29,165 nt of DNA from a virus, in IMG/VR virus record IMGVR_UViG_3300020404_000845, positions 1-29,165 of that record; one strand, written 5' to 3'. A program made the translations under genes and the position numbers. A model generated the notes under the pieces. That model saw nothing but the letters and a program-made list of their open reading frames with translations, did not search any database and was not told where the DNA came from. Position 1 is the first letter of the stretch, and each line of letters starts with the position of its first letter. Below are positions 20,001 to 24,892 of this stretch, one piece after another.

Positions 20001-20779
20001 TCATTATGGATAGTTCGGAATCTAGCTTGCTATTCAAGGTTGGTTCTGCTGCTTCACCTGGTACTTTATCTGTCACCAACAGAATTGGTATTCAAACAGA
20101 TACTCCATCATATCCATTAGATGTTGCAGGTTCTGGTCGTGTCCGTGGCACACTCTATATTGATACTGCTAATGATAACTCAGGTGCTCCAATTGAATTC
20201 TTTGGTGCTGCAAACTACAGAAACTTTAGAATTGGTAACCAGTTAATTGCTAATCACATCTTCTCCATCCAAGCTTCTAATAGCAATGGTAATAGTGACT
20301 GGAACACAACTCCAGCATTACAAATTAAGGGAGATACAAATGCTGTTGCAATTAATACAACACAGCATTCTGGAACTGATCCATCAACAAGCACTGTTAG
20401 AAATTACAAACTTAATGTTCAAGGTGATGTTAACTTCAATGGTCAACTCTTCCAGAACAATGCAGAGTTTGTTACCTCTAGATGGACTGAGGCTTCTAAC
20501 GGATCTGACATTTACAGACTATCTAAAGTTGGTATCAATAAGACAGATCCTCAATACACATTGGATGTTGATGGAGAAGCAAACATTAGAGGTATCACCC
20601 GTGTCAACGGAGACGCACAATACCTAGATACTTACGGTATTGTTAAGAGAAACAGAAATAGTATTTCTCAGAACCTCACAATCGGTGGTGCGGACAACGC
20701 TGCATCATACGGTCCTGTCTCTATTGCGAGCGGATACACAGTCACCATCTCATCTGGCGGTGTCTGGAATATACTATAA
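11078..20779 (+). CDS. giant modular tail-fibre-like virion protein (3233 aa)
   Basis: Largest gene of the window. N-terminal part: MSFNINSDKEFVRGSKPRL, then a GSGY module (about residues 62-138). KIATTEYVLN (from residue 278) is a motif seen before phage fibre domains. From about 295, GRVYVSAQIGDDLNDG and DCSVVGDNLRLVIIRP resemble the start of a pectate-lyase-like beta-helix. Similar helix sequence resumes near 1565-1735 (ASVISFLGGGGALVDGSKV, ALRGIGFREECYSF). The intervening insert holds two related helical units (911-975, 1077-1142) and three beta repeats (about 1190-1455). Further on are TQKAVKDYI (near 1909), more GSGY modules, DADLLDG and DADRLDN units (near 2451 and 2598), AGDSMSGSLNITG, three Y-x-LDV-x-G repeats (near 2919, 3012 and 3160) and a beta C-terminus ending GGVWNIL. 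No S74-type autoprocessing domain is evident. It is probably a host-contacting fibre or a large tail-decorating protein. Confidence 0.85.
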   Translation: MSFNINSDKEFVRGSKPRLIGDQELTIRSGTGSAEKEIIRAQLDANTALPRVGINRTGERVNEINVVTGGSGYTTEPSVTIDPPPTAGGIQALASAFIFNGQVVNIAINNPGSGYTSAPTVTITGGNGGGATAESVLDTVDFELDINGAVRTSTSIISDTARILNLDIDNFITPDTNFRAPNLKTFMNNTGTAWGANVIVQKNAYRYFGANVYQAINSGQTGPEAPTHLDGVALNGEVQFKHIGFRANDTNSFAYNQTGEAGIFPRSITPLLGDRSDKIATTEYVLNLATNDVGGRVYVSAQIGDDLNDGRSAVNPVRTIKRAAQLAWATPGVKETLIVSGGDYVEDNPISLPPDCSVVGDNLRLVIIRPANPKKHIFKFGDKNYVIGVTYRDQVDSIGDAVATWDFAMVFDDKQRIIIDNEVNGDFGVNFPIGHQIFGPDQFRVNFQENTGLSALVTGLEVVGINTGARAKLTGVRFNSTSGVDAYLTGSVDVELKSGSFLEGERFNYIVSGAQGSSVAITITATAGKNIFRTTTDPDTLIPPGTYIYLNDTDNSSFTQGFYEVKAINDDNSPTYWDVEVVPILNSPSWDSTATEAIDIFDANITVNSFDTTSLKSIRAEGEVVSFDDDITTSVPIQRLDFSLQGDPSIATGGFQNAQFGNAEDLGGIVFYTNELVGRSNIHDFKEGQEILIEGLPTSSPDLSVLMGKQRIYKVLEDADGRSRRFVIPKKLPAITTANFDPGTVATAKSFSKSITLSLLNSPNKFPLSSPVERRFQDACVFLRNNREFIADEVVGQINVEFKTDHFRVYDVSGTDFKIYLGTTPSDNNYVSGGTVTFGGTAYNITGFTYDNLVTGEATISTGTAIPGLAEDNIVKLADILISCAAGNKIYPAYSSPTSGNNTGDDGDEQCRQDVIHFVNALVRDLEFGSNHNIIDAAKKYIVNGKIAFIEDEIVQNIRAVEYARRLCVLAMRNWRMEDGTTNDPIYTPRYSSVPRYFDDTVITTTAGTPACADVKAAIDTLAFLWGDVITNNASGTYLDGAYLIARNADLIADQAFQDTLTAFPEIAYSNINERKCPRDTKLILKALVKDLVLGGNSGIVDAAESYYSGSTITGVSVSEIPYVRYAYTRARLYAKYASKNWSATGSTGGTGGNHLWAGGTATNAVQSGGDYAHTFVSGTVTSNVGALPNPITDILYTASTGEMVIYSAGHGLTTSNTINIANNALSFTCSMDGNTSTKTYPRASDPASGQALAITAAGTDTFTVNVGASPIVNHNVTNATYDPSTGDMVLTIGNHSLPVNTSIQIAANSLTFTCDKDGNATQHTYPRVTDPAYNTAINIDAATSTTITVNVGVAPTTSGVVSRSISNATYTPTTGVLSLSMPVSSIPTGFGQNANSRVAFQLGGIIFSCAYSGGGNDESPKIFDQNVGQSFEVLSYNEAVGVATFTMNVGVAGSNTDPHTFVSGDALLITDYVTLSSGIPKFEDWSILVDDGSGSTCSNVDSSINTSFDLLDDILKYSVDPSNGTEPGSTTKTFGTLHDTSDIITYPSSFITDQNNVRMSVRADFDDFPIIEASPYTQNASVISFLGGGGALVDGSKVKQPNCPFPGLELDGTASFPNQGKSMVASAFTIVSFGGTGYKIINDGYTQLVSVFVIFCADGVLAESGGYASITNSATNFGIYALRGIGFREECYSFDKGTISNVSSTPTGRTILTVTGLGREPLEHYVVKIDGFRNTNENIEFFVDSVDGVTVGPPFSAQLTLDNGTGDPLNLTNTTTGSVVSAGTLTGESINLHRPSIVNSSSHTWEFAGSGTNYLALPENGGTKTEAFEQVSEQYGRVYVSGTDELGDFKVGTFARIENRTGAITFTGTVTISEVEFLKLKGGDVVVTGFDASNTLGGANSSNSKLPTQKAVKDYITNNLGPYINKPFSTNAVPRNLVELTDSGKISVDQIPALRPFEVFTVANQTERLALEGALAGDIAIEQDTSTSFILNNDLDSQFLAFGVDTTVQFTIGDIFTGSITGGRLQATEYRQGVVFQINITQGGSGYATPPTVTLTGGTPQAGSIEAKAQAIIANGEVVAIDLIVFNGFKGGKGYTVAPTVNIAAPAGSGVAATATSLIESRLYGDIVNRIKLEDNDFIESSDIPAVDIDITRVVNTSSSNSLNWVSLSSNQIAANQIVSGIIETDRLASGGAANSFTFLRGDQNFALAVQSVKGSERRYFAKLTSTCNSGASEMVFSTLADALVGHEVKNNVSGIQPNTNITGVLTTGGSTTVALNNPVTATIAAGTVIEFERGESPMIFESTFTRGNFVNDVIISNGGTGFTNGQYFDVDVIGGTGTEAKMNLIISGGTITEITVTDGGSGYDADFTMTVPPTEIGGGSGLVLLVKISTVNKQFANVSLDVQRVSDLTISSDLFGTIGVARFKKSQFLVGQSGNGSVELDVGADSGLDADLLDGQQGVYYTNATNLFSGTVPEDRLSGSYPIDVSGSSGNTLRLSSGTNNPTSNPSPDNFAGGIVANTINNTANGLVDGGSKNLVLTLRAGGTSFDASFGGVRQLAFTDNDNMYLRGSGTGVTTFGSWAKIWSSLNDGIGSELDADRLDNRQGIWYQNALNINFGTLSDNRLPNFMSSKIIQDNLTIKAFNGDPKFRIYVSGLILNTTPFTPGSNVNLYDANGQGTGTIAIDNIIVNNDPDNTNDFTIIIGRLTTGNFVGAKTIGSASDRKEFQDFTIEDGNTIQVAKLESDGGTANLRLGRKDSIASSPGVYFNSSISPANYNVGLVATGGNATDGSGTLNCLVANADGFNVNGNVVWNAGNIDFQSSNVADTGVKRDSNGNFAAGTITANLTGSASLNVLKAGDSMSGSLNITGVGSTLTVSGDANFSSKATVTDDFAVDTDTLFVDVSADRVGINAGSSPAYNLDVRGDLGLGIYSSTNAAGAQITFSDLSGGSFAQKGYFQYFHADGTVSGTSFANYFIMDSSESSLLFKVGSAASPGTLSVTNRIGIQTDTPSYPLDVAGSGRVRGTLYIDTANDNSGAPIEFFGAANYRNFRIGNQLIANHIFSIQASNSNGNSDWNTTPALQIKGDTNAVAINTTQHSGTDPSTSTVRNYKLNVQGDVNFNGQLFQNNAEFVTSRWTEASNGSDIYRLSKVGINKTDPQYTLDVDGEANIRGITRVNGDAQYLDTYGIVKRNRNSISQNLTIGGADNAASYGPVSIASGYTVTISSGGVWNIL
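11262..11490 (+). repeat. GSGY modules near N-terminus of giant fibre
   Basis: Encodes GGSGYTTEPSVTIDPPP, then FNGQVVNIAINNPGSGY and TSAPTVTITGGNGGGATA. The GSGYTxxPxVTI pattern recurs at 17188-17445 in this gene and in the two upstream structural genes. Confidence 0.75.
13806..14003 (+). repeat. helical unit, copy 1, in giant fibre
   Basis: Encodes CRQDVIHFVNALVRDLEFGS, IIDAAKKY and AVEYARRLCVLAMRNW, an alpha-helical island in an otherwise beta protein. It aligns with 14306-14508. Confidence 0.65.
14306..14508 (+). repeat. helical unit, copy 2, in giant fibre
   Basis: Encodes CPRDTKLILKALVKDLVLGG, IVDAAESY and YTRARLYAKYASKNW, in the same order and spacing as 13806-14003. The shared core is C-x-x-D-x4-A/V-LV-x-DL-x-x-G, then I-x-DAA-x-x-Y, then a C-terminal helix ending N-W. 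Confidence 0.65.
14650..15440 (+). repeat. three tandem beta repeats in giant fibre
   Basis: Three units begin ITDILYTASTGEMVIYS, VTNATYDPSTGDMVLTIG and ISNATYTPTTGVLSLSM. The first two continue with LSFTCSMDGN or LTFTCDKDGN, then YPRASDP or YPRVTDP, and end FTVNVG or ITVNVG. The third is diverged (IIFSCAYSGGGN...FTMNVG). This YPR-x-(S/T)DP unit is known from cyanophage fibre-like proteins. Confidence 0.75.
14841..14856 (+). repeat. 16-bp direct repeat, internal copy
   Basis: Identical to 11061-11076. Here it codes for TAAGT inside LAITAAGTDTFTVNVG, at the end of the first of the three beta repeats. Confidence 0.8.
17188..17445 (+). repeat. GSGY modules, mid giant fibre
   Basis: Encodes QGGSGYATPPTVTLTGG followed by GGKGYTVAPTVNIAAPAGSG, separated by an AIIANGEVVAIDL strand pair. 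It has the same architecture as 11262-11490. Confidence 0.75.
18010..18255 (+). repeat. GGTGF/GGSGY modules, mid giant fibre
   Basis: Encodes NGGTGFTNGQYFDVDVIGGTG, then GTITEITVTDGGSGYDADF and GGGSGLVLLV. This is the variant with G-x-Y-x-x-V closer to that of the 1415-aa protein upstream than to the TxxPxVTI variant. Confidence 0.65.
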
Positions 20780-20782
20780 ATA
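20775..20782 (+). promoter_or_regulatory. T4-like late promoter TATAAATA
   Basis: A perfect match to the T4 late -10 consensus TATAAATA, overlapping the TAA stop of the giant fibre gene (20777-20779). The ATG of the next gene is 21 bases downstream, leaving room for a short leader with GGAG at 20791-20794. It probably starts a late transcript for the adhesin genes. Confidence 0.75.
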
Positions 20783-20803
20783 ACACTAACGGAGAATTTT
20801 ACC

Positions 20804-21001
20804 ATGGCTTTTATAGATGGAAAATTGACAGTTACTACTGCCAATCCAAGTATTTCGGTAGACCTACCTATTCATGGTATTGGTGACATGCCAAGAGCAG
20901 AGGAAGGAGCTATCTGTTGGGAACCTGAATCTAAAAAAATCTATGTATATGCTCCCAATAATGATGGATACCTCATTTGGCAAGAAACACAGAGGCAGTA
21001 A
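20804..21001 (+). CDS. small fibre-associated protein (65 aa)
   Basis: A 65-aa protein, MAFIDGKLTVTTANPSISVD at its start and EGAICWEPESKKIYVYAPN in its second half. GAICWEPESKKIYVY...YLIWQ resembles the GMMIYN...VWDG.W segment at the start of the two glycine-rich proteins that follow, so it may be a stand-alone copy of that attachment module (inference). The start is supported by GGAG at 20791-20794 with 9 bases spacing and by the late promoter just upstream. No other motif is recognised. Six bases separate it from the next gene. Confidence 0.7.
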   Translation: MAFIDGKLTVTTANPSISVDLPIHGIGDMPRAEEGAICWEPESKKIYVYAPNNDGYLIWQETQRQ

Positions 21002-21007
21002 AAAACT

Positions 21008-21045
21008 ATGTCTACATTAAATGCTGGAACCCTTAACATTACAGG
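21008..21045 (+). repeat. 38-bp direct repeat at the 5' end of paralog 1
   Basis: The first 38 coding bases (MSTLNAGTLNIT plus two bases) are identical to 22059-22096. Similarity continues beyond (LPSY..SQRD, AAAGGGAT etc.) with scattered differences. Confidence 0.9.
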
Positions 21046-22027
21046 AACACTGCAGTTACCATCTTACAATAATTCTCAAAGGGATGCTCTGACACCTACA
21101 ATTGGGATGATGATCTATAACAATGAAGATCCTAGTGTGCAAGTATGGGATGGAGAAGCTTGGCAAGTTTCTGTAGGTACAGGTGGTATTGCAGAACCTG
21201 GTCAAGCATATTATAGTTCACCTGGTTCTTATACCTTTGACGTTCCATCAGGAGTAACACAAATTTCTGCCGTATGCGTTGGCGGTGGCGGAGGTGGAGG
21301 AGGTAACAATGGTACCTCAGGACCTGGTTCATCTGGTGGTGGAGGCGGTGGTCTCGCATATGGAACATTTTCTGTGACATCAGGAGAATCATTGACTGTT
21401 ACTGTTGGTGGAGGTGGTTCTGGTGGTTCACCTAGTTCAACAGGAGCTGCTGCATCTGGTGGAGATTCTAAGATTTCAAGAGGAGGAACCGATTTACTAC
21501 GTGGTGGCGGTGGTAACGGTGGAGTAAGTAATACTAGTTCACAAATTGATGGTGGTACAGGTGGAGGTTCCGCTGGTACTGGAAGATCTGGTGGTGGTGT
21601 AGGTGGACAAGGAGGTCGTTCTCAGTGGAACGGTGCTGGTGCTGGTGGCGGTGGAGCAGGTGGATATTCAGGAAATGGTGGTATTGGTGCAGGTACACAA
21701 GGTGGCGGAGGTAACGGCTCTGGCGGTGGTGGTGCTGGTGGTAGAAATATTAACAGTCAACCTCCTGGCACTGAAGGTTCTGGTGGAGGAACTGGAGTCT
21801 ATGGACAGGGTAGTAGTGGATCATTTGGTAGCTCTGGTAGCGTAACTGGTTCTCCTGACTCTAGTACATCTCCTCCCCAGTCTACCGTTGGTGGTATACC
21901 TGGTGGAGGTGGTGGAGGTGTTGAAGATGATACATTCTCCAATGGATGTACTGGCGGTAGAGGTGCTGTTAGAATTATCTGGGGAGAAGGAAGACAGTAT
22001 CCTACTAGTGGTGTATCCGATGTTTAA
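21008..22027 (+). CDS. glycine-rich tail fibre/adhesin protein, paralog 1
   Basis: A 339-aa protein with two parts. Residues 1-60 (MSTLNAGTLNITGTLQLPSY, then GMMIYNNEDPSVQVWDGEAW) form a short fibre-attachment-like module. From about residue 70 comes a domain starting YTFDVPSGVTQISAVCVGGG, then some 230 residues dominated by Gly and Ser with GGGG runs, ending GRGAVRIIWGEG. Domains of this glycine-rich kind occur in distal fibre proteins and receptor-binding adhesins of many phages, and T-even gp38-type adhesins are likewise built of glycine-rich stretches. A role in receptor contact is therefore plausible but inferred. It is paralogous to the next gene, sharing the first 38 bases exactly. No metal or catalytic motif is visible. 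Confidence 0.8.
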   Translation: MSTLNAGTLNITGTLQLPSYNNSQRDALTPTIGMMIYNNEDPSVQVWDGEAWQVSVGTGGIAEPGQAYYSSPGSYTFDVPSGVTQISAVCVGGGGGGGGNNGTSGPGSSGGGGGGLAYGTFSVTSGESLTVTVGGGGSGGSPSSTGAAASGGDSKISRGGTDLLRGGGGNGGVSNTSSQIDGGTGGGSAGTGRSGGGVGGQGGRSQWNGAGAGGGGAGGYSGNGGIGAGTQGGGGNGSGGGGAGGRNINSQPPGTEGSGGGTGVYGQGSSGSFGSSGSVTGSPDSSTSPPQSTVGGIPGGGGGGVEDDTFSNGCTGGRGAVRIIWGEGRQYPTSGVSDV

Positions 22028-22033
22028 TAAATA
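22026..22033 (+). promoter_or_regulatory. putative late promoter AATAAATA
   Basis: AATAAATA differs from the T4 late element only at the first base and overlaps the TAA stop of the preceding gene, the same arrangement as at 20775-20782. The next ATG is 25 bases downstream; GGAGGA at 22038-22043 lies 15 bases before it, farther than usual for a ribosome binding site. Confidence 0.6.
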
Positions 22034-22058
22034 CAGTGGAGGAAAGTTCTGATCAGTT

Positions 22059-22096
22059 ATGTCTACATTAAATGCTGGAACCCTTAACATTACAGG
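22059..22096 (+). repeat. 38-bp direct repeat at the 5' end of paralog 2
   Basis: Identical to 21008-21045, starting at the ATG. Confidence 0.9.
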
Positions 22097-23111
22097 GACA
22101 TTAAATTTACCATCTTACAGTGATTCTCAAAGGGATTCATTGTCAGCAACTGCTGGCATGATGATTTACAACTCTGAGCAGGGTGGTATTGAAGTATATG
22201 ACGGTACAGAATGGAAAGCTGCTGTTGGTGCTGGTGGCGGATTTATCGTAGCTTCTGGAGGTGCAATCCAGAATGACGGTGACTTCCGTATTCATACTTT
22301 TAACAGTGCATCTTCTTTTGTTGTTACAGAAGTTGGAGACTCTACTCAACCATTTGGTAATACAGTTGACTACCTTATCGTCGCAGGTGGCGGTGGTGGA
22401 GGAGGATTTGCCTCAGGAGATTTTAATAACTTTGGATCTGGCGGTGGCGGTGGTGCTGGTGGCGTCTTAAGAACTGAAGGTTACAATTATGCTGTATCCG
22501 TTGGTTCTATGTCAGTCTCTATTGGTGGTGGAGGAACTGGAGGAACTGGTAACTCTGCTGGATCACCTGGTGGAAATAGTTCACTAGGAACACAAACCGC
22601 TATTGGTGGCGGTGGAGGAGGTCAACAGGATAAACCTGGTCAATCAGGTGGTTCTGGTGGCGGTAATGGTACTGACGGAGCAGGTGAAGGACCTGGCGGA
22701 CCTGGCACATCAGGTCAAGGATTTCCTGGTGGATATGGTGCTAACCAACAGAATGGTACTTCTGGTGGTGGTGGCGGTGCTAGTGAATCAGGACAGAATG
22801 GTTACAATAGACCTAACTCAGGACCTGCAAGAGGTGGTAACGGATTTACATCTGCTATCTCTGGTTCTCCTGTAACATATGGAGGAGGCGGTGGTGGTGC
22901 AAACTATCCTGGCGGTCCTCATAACCCCAATGGTGGATCTGGTGGTGGTGGAGTAGGTGCTCTATCTCCTACTGCTAACGGTAATCCTGGCACAGGTGGT
23001 CTTGGAGGAGGTGGCGGTGGTGCTGCTGACCAAGATCCTCGTAACTATCCAGAACCTAAAGGTGGTAATGGTGGTGGCGGTATTGTAATTGTCAAGTATA
23101 AATTCCAATAA
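22059..23111 (+). CDS. glycine-rich tail fibre/adhesin protein, paralog 2
   Basis: A 350-aa paralog of the preceding protein with the same N-terminal module (MSTLNAGTLNITGTLNLPSY, GMMIYNSEQGGIEVYDGTEW). Then comes a beta region with GGAIQNDGDFRIHTFNS and DYLIVAGGGGGGG, a long Gly/Ser/Asn/Pro region, and the C-terminus GGIVIVKYKFQ. DYLIVAGGGGGG...GGGGAGG followed by a C-terminal IVIVKY is the classic form of the glycine-rich phage fibre domain. The two paralogs agree well up to the attachment module, then differ in the glycine-rich part, as expected if two alternative tips share one base. Whether both are mounted in the virion is unknown. It has its own late-promoter-like motif upstream. Confidence 0.8.
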   Translation: MSTLNAGTLNITGTLNLPSYSDSQRDSLSATAGMMIYNSEQGGIEVYDGTEWKAAVGAGGGFIVASGGAIQNDGDFRIHTFNSASSFVVTEVGDSTQPFGNTVDYLIVAGGGGGGGFASGDFNNFGSGGGGGAGGVLRTEGYNYAVSVGSMSVSIGGGGTGGTGNSAGSPGGNSSLGTQTAIGGGGGGQQDKPGQSGGSGGGNGTDGAGEGPGGPGTSGQGFPGGYGANQQNGTSGGGGGASESGQNGYNRPNSGPARGGNGFTSAISGSPVTYGGGGGGANYPGGPHNPNGGSGGGGVGALSPTANGNPGTGGLGGGGGGAADQDPRNYPEPKGGNGGGGIVIVKYKFQ

Positions 23112-23115
23112 AATC

Positions 23116-23706
23116 ATGGCACATTTCGCAAAAATAGATAGAGTAGGAACTGTCGTAGATGTCATTATAGTTGACGATGACATTCTTAAGAATGAAGATG
23201 GTGAAGAAATAGAACAGAGAGGAGTTAAGTTTCTTTCTGATCTGTTTGGCGGAGCACCTCAATGGGATTGGAAACAAACATCATATAATGCAGTTAAAGG
23301 TCGTCATAGATTTCAACCTGCACCAGCTAGTTACGGTGATGCTGTAGAACCAATCTTTGATAGTAAACCTTGCTTAAGAAAAAATTATGCTGCTGTTGGT
23401 GGTAAATATGATTACGTAAGAGATGCTTTTATTCCACCAAGACATAATGCAACTCATGTTATCTTAGATGAAAAGGCATGCCACTGGGAATGTCCATATC
23501 AATCTAATCAGATTAATGATAATGGAGGTGTGCCACTTCCATATAAAGATGAGTCAGATTACACTGTAAACGCACAAAGAAATCCTAAGGGTTGGGTTTG
23601 GGATGAAGGAAAGAAAACATATAAACAAGTGCTAGCTTTTGAGCAAAAGAATGTACAATATCAGTTTGATCCTCAACAACATATGTGGGTTCAACCAAAT
23701 TATTAA
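23116..23706 (+). CDS. MAHFAK-type conserved phage protein (196 aa)
   Basis: Starts MAHFAKIDRVGTVVDVIIVD at ATG 23116. A TTG at 23089 would add nine residues but lies within the previous gene and breaks the MAHFAK family start. Short proteins beginning MAHFAKL and containing W-K-Q-T-S-Y-N, RKNYA-x-(I/V)G and RDAFIPP are frequent next to fibre genes in T4-like cyanophages and pelagiphages; no function is established to my knowledge. This one keeps WKQTSYNAVKGRHRF, LRKNYAAVGGKYDY and DAFIPPR, followed by several W-containing segments (ACHWECP, GWVWDEGKKTY, HMWVQPNY). The repeated W/Y segments look like short beta hairpins. It opens the operon of oxygenase-type genes. There is no signal peptide or membrane segment. 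Confidence 0.75.
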   Translation: MAHFAKIDRVGTVVDVIIVDDDILKNEDGEEIEQRGVKFLSDLFGGAPQWDWKQTSYNAVKGRHRFQPAPASYGDAVEPIFDSKPCLRKNYAAVGGKYDYVRDAFIPPRHNATHVILDEKACHWECPYQSNQINDNGGVPLPYKDESDYTVNAQRNPKGWVWDEGKKTYKQVLAFEQKNVQYQFDPQQHMWVQPNY

Positions 23707-23714
23707 ACAACAAT

Positions 23715-24278
23715 ATGATTTCATTATGGTTTCCAAAAGCGATTTATTTTCAACCAAATATTTTAAATAATAAATTAGGCATCTATGAGAAACAAATCAA
23801 AGGTGCCTTTTCTAGTATTGGAACTTGTCGCGAAAGATTAAAGAATGTAGACTCTACACATAGGTTAGAGAAAAACATTTTTGATGTAGCAGAACTAGAT
23901 GGTCTGGTAGAAGAATTTTATAAACATGCAAATTTGTATCTAGATGCTCTAGGTTACAAAAGAAGAAAGTCATTACATATTCAAAATTGTTGGGCAAACA
24001 TTAGTTATCCTGGCGATTATCTTTTTCCACATAACCATGGCGGTTCTGTGATAGCAGGAGTTTATTATGTAAAATGTGGTATCCATGAAAAAATAAAATT
24101 TTTCAATACACCCACAATGCTTCCTGATCCAGATGAGTGGAATGATAAAAATCATCAACATTGTGAATACTCTTGTTTACCTGGCTCGCTTTTATTGTTT
24201 ACAAGTGATATAATGCATGGTACAGAGAAACAAGACTGTAAGGAAAAGATTGCTATCTCTTTTAATATGTCATTATGA
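23715..24278 (+). CDS. putative 2OG-Fe(II) oxygenase, TIGR02466-like
   Basis: A 187-aa protein starting MISLWFPKAIYFQPNI. The upstream GTG at 23685 lies inside the previous gene, so ATG 23715 is preferred. The core NCWANISYPGDYLFPHNHGG, then SVIAGVYYVKC, and PGSLLLFTSDIMHGT...KIAISFN matches the small oxygenase family often annotated TIGR02466 in marine phages. Candidate metal ligands are His106/His108 and His168. The usual HxD acidic ligand is not evident (HNH), and Lys178 stands where an Arg normally binds 2-oxoglutarate. It may therefore be a diverged or inactive double-stranded beta-helix enzyme, or use another ligand set. The substrate is unknown. The stop overlaps the next ATG (ATGA). 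Confidence 0.75.
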   Translation: MISLWFPKAIYFQPNILNNKLGIYEKQIKGAFSSIGTCRERLKNVDSTHRLEKNIFDVAELDGLVEEFYKHANLYLDALGYKRRKSLHIQNCWANISYPGDYLFPHNHGGSVIAGVYYVKCGIHEKIKFFNTPTMLPDPDEWNDKNHQHCEYSCLPGSLLLFTSDIMHGTEKQDCKEKIAISFNMSL

Positions 24279-24892
24279 TTGAGTTCAATGTTCCACAACA
24301 ATCACCAAATTTTATTGCTGGATGGTATATAAGTGAGGATGTCTGTGATGGTTTAATTTCTTTCTTTGAGGAATCAGATGATAAAAAACCTGGCGCTATT
24401 GGTCAAGGTGTAAATGAAGATTTTAAAATATCAACTGATGTTACTGTCATTCCTAGAAATCCTGATAACAGAATTCAGGATTATCTTAGAGAGTTAACTG
24501 ATGTGTGTAAAGAATATACTCTCAAATATCCATGGTGCTCTACTAACCAAGATGTATGGGGATTGAATACTAATTTTAATATTCAAAAATATAATCCTAG
24601 TGAGGGTTTTTTTGGATGGCATACAGAGAAATCTACTATGTCTGATCTAGTTGGAACTAGGCATCTTGTGTTTATGACATACCTAAACACAGTAACCAAT
24701 GGTGGAGAAACTGAGTGGTTTCACCAACAGATAAAAATACAACCAAGGAAAGGATTGACAGTCATGTGGCCAGTGGATTGGACTCATGTTCATCGTGGTG
24801 TGCCTTCCAAGACCGAGACTAAATATATTACGACGGGATGGTATACTTATAAGATACCTAACTTTGATTACACTCAATATAATGGAGCCTGA
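24275..24892 (+). CDS. putative 2OG-Fe(II) oxygenase, prolyl-4-hydroxylase-like
   Basis: A 205-aa protein of the double-stranded beta-helix dioxygenase type. The core starts FNIQKYNPSEGFFGWHTEKS, giving an HxE pair (His116, Glu118). It continues RHLVFMTYLNTVTNGGETEW, the strand and GGET turn typical of prolyl-4-hydroxylase-like proteins, then TVMWPVDWTHVHRGVPS with the distal His171 or His173. Lys183 (KYITTGW) is in the place of the 2OG-binding Lys of prolyl hydroxylases. HxE in place of HxD is a conservative variation. Substrate is unknown; peptidyl-proline or other protein side chains are possible from family relation. It starts in an ATGA overlap with the preceding stop and its own stop overlaps the next start (TGATG). 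Confidence 0.8.
   Translation: MIEFNVPQQSPNFIAGWYISEDVCDGLISFFEESDDKKPGAIGQGVNEDFKISTDVTVIPRNPDNRIQDYLRELTDVCKEYTLKYPWCSTNQDVWGLNTNFNIQKYNPSEGFFGWHTEKSTMSDLVGTRHLVFMTYLNTVTNGGETEWFHQQIKIQPRKGLTVMWPVDWTHVHRGVPSKTETKYITTGWYTYKIPNFDYTQYNGA

Noticed and set aside
20060-20779. C-terminal S74 intramolecular chaperone on the giant fibre
   Set aside because: LDV repeats that often precede such domains are present, but the sequence ends in a beta segment (GGVWNIL) without the catalytic Ser/Lys chaperone domain.
21283-21303. Simple-sequence repeat or CRISPR-like array in the glycine-rich genes
   Set aside because: There is no fixed repeat unit and spacer structure; the pattern is glycine codon redundancy in an intact reading frame.
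21280-23085. Collagen-like fibre proteins
   Set aside because: The glycine-rich regions lack a sustained G-x-y triplet period; they have runs of G with Ser/Asn, typical of glycine-rich phage tips instead.
23097-23104. TATAAATT resembling a late promoter
   Set aside because: One mismatch, and it ends only 11 bases before the ATG at 23116, leaving almost no leader. It is also part of the codons for the KYKFQ C-terminus.
23685-23714. GTG 23685, TTG 25476, TTG 26839 and TTG 28085 as starts of oxygenase-region genes
   Set aside because: Each lies inside or nearer the previous gene than a better start (ATG 23715, ATG 25500, ATG 26845, GTG 28097) that fits overlap patterns or a ribosome binding site.
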